A stretch of DNA of 8,633 bases from Candidatus Calditenuaceae archaeon JGI OTU-1 (GTDB lineage: Archaea > Thermoproteota > Nitrososphaeria_A > Caldarchaeales > Calditenuaceae): contig AWOE01000077.1 of NCBI GenBank assembly GCA_000494145.1, forward strand, positions 1 to 8,633. The letters are read 5' to 3'. Shown one piece after another: positions 1-6,017 of the stretch. Below the pieces are notes generated by a model. The model made no database searches. It had not been told where the DNA came from and was given only the letters and a program-made list of their open reading frames with translations. The first letter of the stretch is position 1; each line of letters begins with the position of its first letter. The translations under genes were made by a program, and so were the position numbers.

Positions 1-95
1 CTCGTGCTCCGTGATCGAGGTGACGGGCCCGCTCTCGACGTCAACCCCTGCCAGAGCCTCCGAGAGCTCCGCGACGGAACCGCACGTGAAAACCG
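1..95. repeat. Left copy of 95-bp exact inverted repeat
   Basis: The reverse complement of these bases is identical, base for base, to 5923-6017. Identity stops abruptly: position 96 no longer matches, and nothing beyond it is alignable. At the left, identity runs to the first base of the window, so the repeat may extend further if sequence exists there. Both copies are DUF58 coding sequence (roughly residues 293-324) rather than a transposon end or recombinase site. Confidence 0.97.
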
Positions 96-972
96 CGGGC
101 CCCCTCGAGCGGATCAGGACGAGCCGGAAGGAGCTGCCCTGATCGATCGCCGACTTGCCGGTCATCCACACAGCACCGAGCACCGCATCGAGGTAGTCGT
201 TGGCGAGGCCGAAGGACATCTCGGGCGAGCAGTCGACCACGGCCACCACGTTCCCCCTCCCCAACCTCTCGTAACGCTTCACCAGCAGCAGGTCGTCATC
301 GGTGAGGGCGGCCGTCTTCCGCCAGTGGACGTCCCTGACCTTGTCGCCCTCGGAGAAAGGCCTGACGCCGACGAAGCTGTAGTCCTCGCCGATGAGCTGG
401 TTCAGCACCGTCCCGGATCCAGGAGAGAGCCTGACCATCGAGGTGGTCCAGAGGCCAGCATGCCTGGCCCTCTCGAAGGGGACCCGGACCTCCATCGGTG
501 CCGGCACGAAAAAGGTCCCCCTCACGAGCCCCAGCGGGTCGTGGAGCACCAGCTTGACGCCCTCGAACCTGACGACCCTGTACCCGGACCAGACGGCAGC
601 CTCGTACCTCAGTTCTACCGTTGACCTGCCGGAGCATCTGACTCTGGAAGCGGAGCTCCCGGAGACGACCCTGATTCCGGGGGGAACCACGTCGAAGACC
701 TCCACGATCCCGTGCCAGTCCAGTCCGACCGTCGTCCTGACCCCGAACCTCGATCCCCTGAGGACCTCGACGACCTCCTGGCCGCGCCTGACCTCGACCG
801 ACTCGTGTTTGAACGATGCGAGCCTCCGCGAAACGCCGATGACGTAGAAAGAGAAGAAGGCCGTCAGGAACGCGAGCGAGAGAAGCAGCACAGGGTTGTA
901 AAGGAGCGTCGAAAAGAGCAGGAGCGAGAGCGCGAGCTCGACCAGGACGGATTTCCCCTCGGCCGTTATCAA
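1..972 (-). CDS. DUF58 (VWA-like) protein, N-terminal 324 residues, open at left edge
   Basis: DUF58 proteins are VWA-like partners of MoxR ATPases, often membrane-tethered. I read this by reverse translation. A TTG start at 972-970 overlaps the MoxR stop by four bases (TTGA), with GGAGGT at 984-979 six bases ahead, which decides the start. Residues about 10-46 form two close hydrophobic segments. A beta-rich stretch follows, then the family signature at about residues 199-221 (SFVGVRPF, then EGDKVRDVHWRKTA). A VWA-like strand has D247-C-S249, matching the DxS part of a MIDAS site but without the usual second serine two residues later. The frame is open at base 1, which ends residue 324 (ITEHE). 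The same frame continues at 6018-6317 on the other strand, giving about 423 residues, a normal family length. Here the gene is therefore split. Family identity is sure; biochemical role is not. Confidence 0.93.
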   Translation of the reverse strand, partial: MITAEGKSVLVELALSLLLFSTLLYNPVLLLSLAFLTAFFSFYVIGVSRRLASFKHESVEVRRGQEVVEVLRGSRFGVRTTVGLDWHGIVEVFDVVPPGIRVVSGSSASRVRCSGRSTVELRYEAAVWSGYRVVRFEGVKLVLHDPLGLVRGTFFVPAPMEVRVPFERARHAGLWTTSMVRLSPGSGTVLNQLIGEDYSFVGVRPFSEGDKVRDVHWRKTAALTDDDLLLVKRYERLGRGNVVAVVDCSPEMSFGLANDYLDAVLGAVWMTGKSAIDQGSSFRLVLIRSRGPAVFTCGSVAELSEALAGVDVESGPVTSITEHE

Positions 973-1916
973 ACCGGGACCTCCACCTCCTCGAGAACCC
1001 TCCTCACGAGACTCAACTCCGGGGCCTCGCCGTCGATCCCTGCCCTCCTCGTCCTGAGGACGATCCTGTGGTTGAGGACCAGCGGTGCGACGCTCTTGAC
1101 GTGGTCCGGTGTAACGAACCTGTAACCCGAGATGGCCGCCTTGGCCCTCGCAGCATACATCAGTGCGACCTCTGCCCTCGTGCTCCCTCCGATCAGCACA
1201 TCAGGCAGCTCACGAGTTCTCCTTACGATGTCCACAATGTAATTCATGATCGACTCGTCGACGTAAATCGATGCGGTGCTTCTGATCGCCTCCGCTAACG
1301 ATTCTGCGTCGGCCACCGGTGAGACCTCCGGTTCCTCGCCGTGGAACTGCTTCAACCGCAGCACCATAACCTCCTCGTCCCTGCTGGGGTACGTCACGAT
1401 GACCCTCATCAGGAACCTGTCCATCTCGGCCTCAGGCAGCGGGAAGGTCCCCTCGAACTCTATAGGGTTCTGCGTAGCGATGACCATGAAAGGCCTCGGA
1501 AGCGGGTAGCTCACGCCCTCAACGGTGACCTGACGCTCCTGCATGACCTCCAGCAGCGCCGACTGCGTCCTCGGAGGGCCCCTGTTGATCTCGTCGGCGA
1601 GCACCACGTTCGCGAAGACCGGTCCCCTCCTGAAGACGAACTGCGAGGTAGACCGGTCGTAGACGACGGATCCCGTGACGTCGGAAGGGAGGAGGTCGCT
1701 CGTGAACTGGATCCTGCTGAAGGAGAGGTCCAGAGCCCGCGCGAAGCTCTTGACCAGATACGTCTTGGCCAGCCCCGGTGGCCCCTCCAGCAGGAGATGA
1801 CCCTCGGCCAGCAGGCATATGATCAGGGCCTCTATCGCTTCCTCCATGCCGACGATGGCACGATGGACCTGCTCCTTTATCCTGGAGACGAGCTCCCTCA
1901 GCTCCGCGACGTCCAT
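969..1916 (-). CDS. moxR: MoxR-family AAA+ ATPase
   Basis: A 315-residue cytoplasmic AAA+ ATPase of the MoxR class. Members of this class act as chaperones for assembly or activation of VWA-containing and envelope complexes. The Walker A motif is GPPGLAKT (residues 45-52). Walker B is VVLADEIN with D108-E109. Sensor 1 is ATQNP with N150, and the likely arginine finger is R167 in EAEMDRF. A sensor-2-like STRAE lies in the C-terminal lid. All nucleotide-handling residues look intact and the length is typical. The ATG at 1916-1914 is three bases after the upstream stop. The DUF58 start overlaps this gene's stop by four bases, so the two are almost certainly translationally coupled. That pairing is the standard MoxR-DUF58 arrangement and implies a working partnership. 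Confidence 0.96.
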   Translation of the reverse strand: MDVAELRELVSRIKEQVHRAIVGMEEAIEALIICLLAEGHLLLEGPPGLAKTYLVKSFARALDLSFSRIQFTSDLLPSDVTGSVVYDRSTSQFVFRRGPVFANVVLADEINRGPPRTQSALLEVMQERQVTVEGVSYPLPRPFMVIATQNPIEFEGTFPLPEAEMDRFLMRVIVTYPSRDEEVMVLRLKQFHGEEPEVSPVADAESLAEAIRSTASIYVDESIMNYIVDIVRRTRELPDVLIGGSTRAEVALMYAARAKAAISGYRFVTPDHVKSVAPLVLNHRIVLRTRRAGIDGEAPELSLVRRVLEEVEVPV

Positions 1917-1919
1917 CCG

Positions 1920-2258
1920 TCAGGTCACCCTCAGTGCCCACCTCACGATCCGCCTTCCCACGGCATCGGCAAGGGGCCCCCTAGCCAAGAGACGGAGCGC
2001 GAGCACCGAAAGGTCGAGGCGCCTTCCGCCCATCAGCCCGAGGCTCCTCAGCGCCCAGAGCAGCCCCATCACCTCCCTCCGAGGCAGAGGTTCCTCGGCC
2101 CTGAGGAAGGAGGTGACCACCGCCGCCGGATGGACCTTCTCGGGGAGATCGGACCCGACGCGACGCCTCCCCCGCATCAGCAGAAGGATGAGGAGGGAGA
2201 CCAGCAGGACGCCCAGTGCCGCATAGCCGCCGACCGTCCCGGCAATCGGAGAGGCCAA
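1920..2258 (-). CDS. Small signal-anchored protein at head of MoxR operon
   Basis: I do not recognise the family. With a TTG start at 2258-2256 it has 112 residues: one hydrophobic helix at about 10-28, then RGRRR (inside-positive), then about 80 mostly helical, Leu- and Arg-rich residues predicted to be cytosolic. The frame stays open to 2447, with possible starts at TTG 2366 and GTG 2321. I prefer 2258 for three reasons: GAGGT lies nine bases upstream; a TATA-like TTTAT sits about 30 bases ahead; and the stretch before it uses CGC, CGT, CGG and AGA arginine codons where neighbouring genes use AGG. The stop is three bases from the MoxR start, so it is co-transcribed. It may anchor or adapt the MoxR-DUF58 machinery to the membrane, which is inference from position. 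I looked for DUF4129-like features and saw none. Confidence 0.7.
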   Translation of the reverse strand: MASPIAGTVGGYAALGVLLVSLLILLLMRGRRRVGSDLPEKVHPAAVVTSFLRAEEPLPRREVMGLLWALRSLGLMGGRRLDLSVLALRLLARGPLADAVGRRIVRWALRVT

Positions 2259-2285
2259 CTCCTCACGACCTCTGTCCCGGACAAC

Positions 2286-2293
2286 GATAAAGG
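2286..2293 (-). promoter_or_regulatory. TATA-like box for MoxR operon
   Basis: Reading the minus strand, CTTTATCG has its centre about 31 bases before the TTG at 2258. That is the distance expected for an archaeal TATA box serving a near-leaderless transcript. The upstream BRE region is not purine-rich, so support is moderate. Confidence 0.4.
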
Positions 2294-2386
2294 TTGTGCG
2301 GGGATCGACGTTTCCGACCACATGCCAGTGCAAGGGACGTCGCTGGACGCCGGAAAGCTGCTGCAACTGTGCGATTTGCCCGAAAA

Positions 2387-2398
2387 AAAGAATTTTAT
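2387..2398 (+). promoter_or_regulatory. BRE/TATA-like promoter of transporter operon
   Basis: An A-rich purine tract, AAAGAA (2387-2392), runs straight into TTTTAT (2393-2398). This resembles an archaeal BRE plus TATA box. The TATA centre is about 30 bases before the ATG at 2425, predicting a leader of only a few bases. The core read backwards (ATAAAA) could also fire leftwards, but the BRE side favours plus-strand transcription. Confidence 0.55.
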
Positions 2399-2424
2399 CG
2401 CTGCAAATTAACGTTGGAGATGCA

Positions 2425-3882
2425 ATGGCCGAGTCCCCGGGCTCCAATCAGGAGACCGCACTGCTCGGAAAACTCGAGCCGCTGAAGAGGGCCGATATGC
2501 CGAAGGTGGTGGGGCCGCTGGCGCTGCTCGGTCCCGGCGTGATCCTCGCCTCCTTCGGTTTCGGCTCAGGGGAGCTGATCTGGTGGCCCTACCTCGCGGC
2601 GAAGTACGGGCTGGCGCTGGTCTGGCTGATGATACCTGCAGGTCTGATGCAGTGGTGGATCAACTACGAGCTGGCGAGGTACGTGGTCGTTACCGGCGAA
2701 TCGCCTTGGGCAGCCTACACGAGGATCTCGAGGGTCTTCTCGCTGTTGTACTGGGCCTTCGCGATCGTGACGCTGGCGTGGTGGGGCGGTTACGCCGCAG
2801 CCGGCGGGACTGCGCTTGCAGCGCTCACCGGGTTCCCCCCGGGATGGTCCGCCAGGGACCAGACGATCTTCTGGGCCCTGCTCTCGATGGTCCTCTCGTA
2901 CGTCGCCCTTGTGCTCTCCCGCACGGTCCACAAGGTGGTCGAGCTCTTCGTAGCGGCGTGCATCGTGATCGGAGCCGGCGGCGTGATCGTCGTCGCCTTC
3001 CACCCTGCCGTCGCAGGGGCATGGCCGGAGTTCCTCAGGGGTCTCTTCACTCCCAACCCGTTGCCTCCCGACTGGAGCCCGGCCGACAACTCGATCCTGA
3101 TAACCAGCATCGCTTTCCTCGGCCTCGGCGGCTTCTTCCAGCTGACGTACCCGATGTGGCTCAGGGCCGCTGGAGCCGGAATGGCGGCCTACGTCCCGAA
3201 GCTGAAGAGCCCGATCACAGGGAAGCCTGAGCCCATCCCCGCAACCGGTTACGTGCCGCACGACAACGAGGAGAACAGGAACAGGTACAGGGGATGGATG
3301 AGAGCCGTCGCGGTCAACAACACCTGGGGCGTCCTGATCAACCTCTTCACGACGATCCTGATGGCGTACCTGGCCTACGCGATCCTCCACCCGAAGGGCC
3401 TCTACCCCTCAGGTTACAGGATCGTCGTCGAGCAGGCGAACTTCTGGGGAGAGGTATGGGGGGTCGTGGGCTACAACCTCTTCCTGCTGGTGGGCGCCGC
3501 GCTGATCATCGACACCTACATCGTCATCCTAGACTGGGTCCCGCGGCTCTACACCGACGTCCTCCAGACGAACTTCGAGCGTGCTCGAAAGATATCCTAC
3601 ACGAGGTGGTACTACGGGCTCATGACGTTCTTCGCCATCTGGACGGCTGTGACCCTCTTCCTGGCCGCACCCGGCGAGCTGATCGTCTGGGGAGGAGTGC
3701 TGAACTTCCTCGCTTGGCCCGTAATGCACGCCGCAGCCATCTACGTCAGCTACCGCATGCTTCCGAGGGCGGTGGCATGGGCTAGACCGGGTCTGATCTG
3801 GCTCGTGGTGGGGCTGGCGATAACGGCGATCTACACGTACCTCGCAGTTTGGTACATCGGCGTGACCTTCAAGCTGATCTGA
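2425..3882 (+). CDS. Divergent Nramp-superfamily membrane transporter
   Basis: A 485-residue polytopic membrane protein with about 11-12 hydrophobic segments and the overall layout of the Nramp/metal-ion transporter superfamily. The first helix carries GPGVILASFGFGSGE (residues 36-50). Canonical Nramp has DPGN here. The helix-6 region reads LTYPMWLRAAGAG (from residue 240) instead of the canonical MPH metal-binding motif. Both metal-coordinating signatures are therefore absent, and the substrate may not be Mn or Fe. The frame opens earlier (2296), but ATG 2425 is supported by GGAG at 2416-2419 and by the TATA-like box. A hydrophilic loop rich in N, R and E (from PKLKSPITGKPEPIP) precedes a further membrane segment. 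A dehydrogenase starts six bases after the stop, suggesting uptake plus oxidation of a small molecule (inference). Fold assignment is fairly sure; the substrate is unknown. Confidence 0.85.
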   Translation: MAESPGSNQETALLGKLEPLKRADMPKVVGPLALLGPGVILASFGFGSGELIWWPYLAAKYGLALVWLMIPAGLMQWWINYELARYVVVTGESPWAAYTRISRVFSLLYWAFAIVTLAWWGGYAAAGGTALAALTGFPPGWSARDQTIFWALLSMVLSYVALVLSRTVHKVVELFVAACIVIGAGGVIVVAFHPAVAGAWPEFLRGLFTPNPLPPDWSPADNSILITSIAFLGLGGFFQLTYPMWLRAAGAGMAAYVPKLKSPITGKPEPIPATGYVPHDNEENRNRYRGWMRAVAVNNTWGVLINLFTTILMAYLAYAILHPKGLYPSGYRIVVEQANFWGEVWGVVGYNLFLLVGAALIIDTYIVILDWVPRLYTDVLQTNFERARKISYTRWYYGLMTFFAIWTAVTLFLAAPGELIVWGGVLNFLAWPVMHAAAIYVSYRMLPRAVAWARPGLIWLVVGLAITAIYTYLAVWYIGVTFKLI

Positions 3883-3888
3883 TCGGCG

Positions 3889-4644
3889 ATGACCGCGTTC
3901 GGGAAGCTCTTCGACCTCACCGGTAGGAGGGCGCTCGTCATCGGTGCAGCCTCTGGGATCGGAAGGGCCGCCGCGATAGGGCTGAAAGAGTTCGGTGCTT
4001 ACGTGATAGCGGCCGACCTCAACACGAAGGCGCTGGAGGGGATAGGAGACGAGCAGAGGTACTGCGACGTGACCGACGTCGGATCCCTGAGGAAAATGTA
4101 CAGCGACATCGACCGGCTGCACGTCCTCGTCGTAACTCCGGCAGTGAACTTCAGGAAGCGTATCGAGGACTACACCTACGAGGAGTTCAGGAAGGTGATC
4201 GAGGTCAACCTCTTCGGTCCTTTCGCGGCCGTCAAGGAGGGGCTCGAGGCGCTGAAGAGGGCAGGGAGGGCGAGCGTCATCCTCTTCTCCTCGGTGAGGG
4301 CCGTGACCGTCGAACCGGGTCAGGGCCCCTACGCGGCCACAAAGGCAGGGGTCGTCCAGCTGGTGAAGGCGATGGCGGCCGAGCTCGCGCCCTACGGAAT
4401 CAGGGTCAACGCCGTAGCTCCCGGGATCGTCGATACGCCTTTCACCGAACAGATCAAGAGGAGGCCCGAATGGGCCAACGCCTACGCCGAGAAGACGGCG
4501 CTGAAGAGGTGGGCTTCTCCCGAGGAGATAGTTGGGGCCGTCATATACCTCGCATCAGACGCATCGAGCTACGTCACCGGAACGGTGATCTTCGTCGACG
4601 GTGGATGGACTGCCATCGACGGAAGGTTCGATCCCTTCAGGTGA
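3889..4644 (+). CDS. Short-chain dehydrogenase/reductase (classical SDR)
   Basis: A 251-residue NAD(P)-dependent oxidoreductase of the classical SDR family, cytosolic. The Rossmann glycine motif is GAASGIG (19-25). D43 ends the second strand, favouring NAD(H). D60 is the adenine-pocket Asp. The catalytic set is N107, S135, Y148 and K152 (YAATK), with the normal 13-residue S-to-Y spacing. The C-terminal VTGTVIFVDGGW is typical. The usual NNAG structural motif after strand 4 is replaced by VTPA (82-85), a change I associate with a particular SDR subgroup from memory. The ATG is six bases after the transporter stop, so the pair forms one operon. Substrate is unknown; a sugar, polyol or hydroxy acid delivered by the transporter is plausible but not shown. 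Confidence 0.95.
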   Translation: MTAFGKLFDLTGRRALVIGAASGIGRAAAIGLKEFGAYVIAADLNTKALEGIGDEQRYCDVTDVGSLRKMYSDIDRLHVLVVTPAVNFRKRIEDYTYEEFRKVIEVNLFGPFAAVKEGLEALKRAGRASVILFSSVRAVTVEPGQGPYAATKAGVVQLVKAMAAELAPYGIRVNAVAPGIVDTPFTEQIKRRPEWANAYAEKTALKRWASPEEIVGAVIYLASDASSYVTGTVIFVDGGWTAIDGRFDPFR

Positions 4645-4647
4645 AAC

Positions 4648-4660
4648 TTCTTCTCTTTTT
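4648..4660 (+). terminator. T-rich terminator after transporter-SDR operon
   Basis: A pyrimidine tract, CTTCTTCTCTTTTT, begins four bases after the SDR stop and lies between convergent genes. Archaeal termination commonly uses such U-rich runs without a hairpin. No strong stem is visible. Confidence 0.5.
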
Positions 4661-4663
4661 CCC

Positions 4664-4942
4664 TCAAAACGTGGAACTTCCTCCGTGGATCATCGGCACG
4701 ATCGAGATCACGTCCTCGTCCCGCACCGTCACCTTGTAGCCGTGAACCGTCCTCGCATCGACACCGTTCACGAGGATCAAAAGTCCCGGCCTTATCGATC
4801 CGTACTCGTCTATGACCAGCTCCCTGACTCCCTCCGGAAGGAGCTTCAGGGCGTCCTTCAGCGAGAGCTCGCCCTCCACCTTGACCTCGATCGTCCCTGA
4901 TCCGGCAGCCCTCTTCAGGTGGCTGAAGAGCTCGATCCTCAT
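4664..4942 (-). CDS. MoaD/ThiS-like ubiquitin-fold protein with short tail after Gly-Gly
   Basis: A 92-residue beta-grasp protein of the MoaD/ThiS/SAMP type. Such proteins carry sulfur as a C-terminal thiocarboxylate for molybdopterin, thiamine or tRNA thiolation, or act as ubiquitin-like modifiers in archaea. Visible signs are the opening RIELFSHLKRAAG, the central ILVNGVDAR and the final DEDVISIVPMIHGG. The usual mature end is Gly-Gly (87-88), but four residues (SSTF) follow, so activation would need trimming or the protein is not conjugated. ATG 4942 is preceded by no clear ribosome site; a TATA-like box 27 bases upstream suggests a leaderless message. It is convergent with the SDR gene, 19 bases apart. 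No moaE, moeB or thiF neighbour is seen, so the sulfur-acceptor pathway cannot be chosen. Confidence 0.88.
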   Translation of the reverse strand: MRIELFSHLKRAAGSGTIEVKVEGELSLKDALKLLPEGVRELVIDEYGSIRPGLLILVNGVDARTVHGYKVTVRDEDVISIVPMIHGGSSTF

Positions 4943-5140
4943 CCAAGCATAGGACGCATCGCTCGGTAAAAACTATCAACCGGGCTATAAGGTCAAAGGC
5001 TTGAAGACTCGGCCTGCTCCAATGCTACCCGAGAGCCTCACGTATTCGGTCGGCTGTTTCTCTCATCTCTGTTGCCGATGAAATTCTCGCAGAGATACCT
5101 GAGACTGAGAATTGCAGAGCGGTCTATTCTCTCAGCCAAA
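4943..5140. other. 198-bp intergenic region, no gene seen
   Basis: This is more AT-rich than the rest of the window. It holds promoter signals for the MoaD-like gene near its left end. The remainder contains GATGA- and CTGA-like words, but not a set with correct C/D-box spacing on either strand. I see no ORF with believable codon use, tRNA or hairpin terminator. Confidence 0.6.
4967..4972 (-). promoter_or_regulatory. TATA-like box for MoaD-like gene
   Basis: TTTTTA on the minus strand is centred about 27 bases before ATG 4942, the distance expected of an archaeal leaderless promoter. A second candidate, TTATAG, lies about 20 bases further upstream (4985-4990) and would give a short leader instead. 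Confidence 0.45.
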
Positions 5141-5590
5141 TCAGCCTCTGCTGACTGCCAACACCACAACCTTGTCGTTGCTGCACGAGAGCGATAGCGT
5201 CCCCGCTGAATAGGACCTCGTCGGATCGAATGCGCCCCAGACGATTGAGAAGACCTTGTGGTCGACCTCGACGACGCCGTTGCTGTCCCTCATCAGTTTC
5301 ACTACCGTGAAGTTGACAGCAATTCCTGGTGGCGCAACGGAGGCTATGAGTCCGAGGGCCTCATCCGGTGAGGTGTACTCCTCCCTGCAGATGAGGCTGT
5401 CGAGGTCTCCGCGTTCGTTGAGCGCTCCCAGCATCTTGTTGGCGATCTCCTCTAGGTCGCTGCGGTGCTCCGAGGTGGACGCGGTCTTCAGCGAGACGAT
5501 CTGGACGTACAGGATCAGACCTATCACGATGATGGTGGTCGCAAGTATAGCCTCGACGGTCCAGACCACTCCTGCGTTCCTCCTCATCAT
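5141..5590 (-). CDS. Pilin-like membrane-anchored surface protein
   Basis: A 149-residue protein starting MMRRNAGVVWTVEAILAT. A short basic N-terminus, one hydrophobic helix (about 8-32) containing a glutamate, and an exported beta-rich remainder resemble archaeal type IV pilin-like subunits. If a prepilin peptidase cut after the Gly at position 7, the glutamate would be at +6 rather than the usual +5, so processing is uncertain. Two cysteines (in LICREE and SLSCSND) could form a disulfide. I chose ATG 5590, which overlaps the upstream stop (ATGA) and follows GGTGGGG; the frame also opens at TTG 5605. The overlap shows coupling with the upstream gene. Family not recognised beyond the pilin-like architecture. 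No secretion ATPase or peptidase gene is in the window. Confidence 0.75.
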   Translation of the reverse strand: MMRRNAGVVWTVEAILATTIIVIGLILYVQIVSLKTASTSEHRSDLEEIANKMLGALNERGDLDSLICREEYTSPDEALGLIASVAPPGIAVNFTVVKLMRDSNGVVEVDHKVFSIVWGAFDPTRSYSAGTLSLSCSNDKVVVLAVSRG

Positions 5591-5922
5591 ACCCCACCAG
5601 GCCAAGCCCAGACCTCCAGAACGACGGATACCCCGTTCTCCATGATTGTCGAATCGGAGACGTAGACCGCATCGCTGGGCACGATCACAAGTGAGGGCTC
5701 GACGAACTTGCCCTTGACGAATGCTAAGACGGCCGTGGGATATGCAGAGGGAATAACAACGTAGGAACCCGCATCGTTGTAGAGCACGATGGGGGAGTTG
5801 TTGATGTAGACGCTGACGGTGGAGCCGGCCTCAACAGTATCGGTGAACATGAACGAGCATAACTTGGCATTCACCTTCACCCTCACCGTTCCGTCGCTGC
5901 CGATTTCAATCAGCCCCGCATC
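5587..5922 (-). CDS. 5'-truncated beta-rich exported-type protein
   Basis: I do not recognise the family. From the inverted-repeat boundary the frame reads DAGLIEIGSDGTVRVKVNAK and goes on for 111 residues to a TGA at 5589-5587. It is rich in Val, Ser, Tyr and Thr in alternating beta-strand patterns, with no membrane helix left. Codons before the first possible start (GTG 5886) already look coding, so the true N-terminus, probably with a signal peptide or pilin-like helix, is missing. Reading upstream, the frame meets TGA at 5931-5929, inside the repeat. The break falls at the 5922/5923 joint. The gene overlaps the pilin-like gene by four bases and was probably part of the same surface-structure operon. 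If the junction is real, a shortened product from GTG 5886 (99 residues) is possible. Confidence 0.65.
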   Translation of the reverse strand, partial: DAGLIEIGSDGTVRVKVNAKLCSFMFTDTVEAGSTVSVYINNSPIVLYNDAGSYVVIPSAYPTAVLAFVKGKFVEPSLVIVPSDAVYVSDSTIMENGVSVVLEVWAWPGGV

Positions 5923-5923
5923 C
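5922..5923. other. Inverted junction
   Basis: Left of this point the sequence is a minus-strand surface-protein gene. Right of it the sequence is the middle of the DUF58 gene on the plus strand. Both genes are cut mid-frame here. The 95-bp inverted repeat starts exactly at 5923. The joint is either an assembly or amplification chimera or a real inversion endpoint. Confidence 0.85.
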
Positions 5924-6017
5924 GGTTTTCACGTGCGGTTCCGTCGCGGAGCTCTCGGAGGCTCTGGCAGGGGTTGACGTCGAGAGCGGGCCCGTCACCT
6001 CGATCACGGAGCACGAG
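5923..6017. repeat. Right copy of 95-bp exact inverted repeat
   Basis: Identical to the reverse complement of 1-95. It encodes the DUF58 stretch VFTCGSVAELSEALAG through ITEHE. At its right end the DUF58 frame continues without interruption into 6018, whereas at its left end (5922) it meets unrelated sequence. Confidence 0.97.

Noticed and set aside
4..847. Long plus-strand open frames at 4-624 and 392-847
   Set aside because: They lie antisense to the DUF58 gene, which has recognisable family motifs, and their low-complexity Pro/Arg/Asp-rich products are typical of antisense frames in GC-rich DNA.
1341..2411. 356-codon plus-strand open frame opposite MoxR
   Set aside because: It is antisense to the intact MoxR Walker motifs, its composition is dominated by Arg, Pro, Gln and His, and no domain is visible.
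2566..3390. 274-codon minus-strand open frame inside the transporter
   Set aside because: It mirrors a clear multi-helix membrane protein; its product is uniformly charged with no structure-like pattern.
5020..5140. C/D-box guide RNA suggested by GATGA and CTGA words
   Set aside because: The C-like box lacks the leading RU and the spacing to D-like boxes does not allow a guide of usual length on either strand.
1..6017. Inverted repeats as ends of a transposon
   Set aside because: The repeats are protein-coding DUF58 sequence, no transposase lies between them, and no target-site duplication can be seen.
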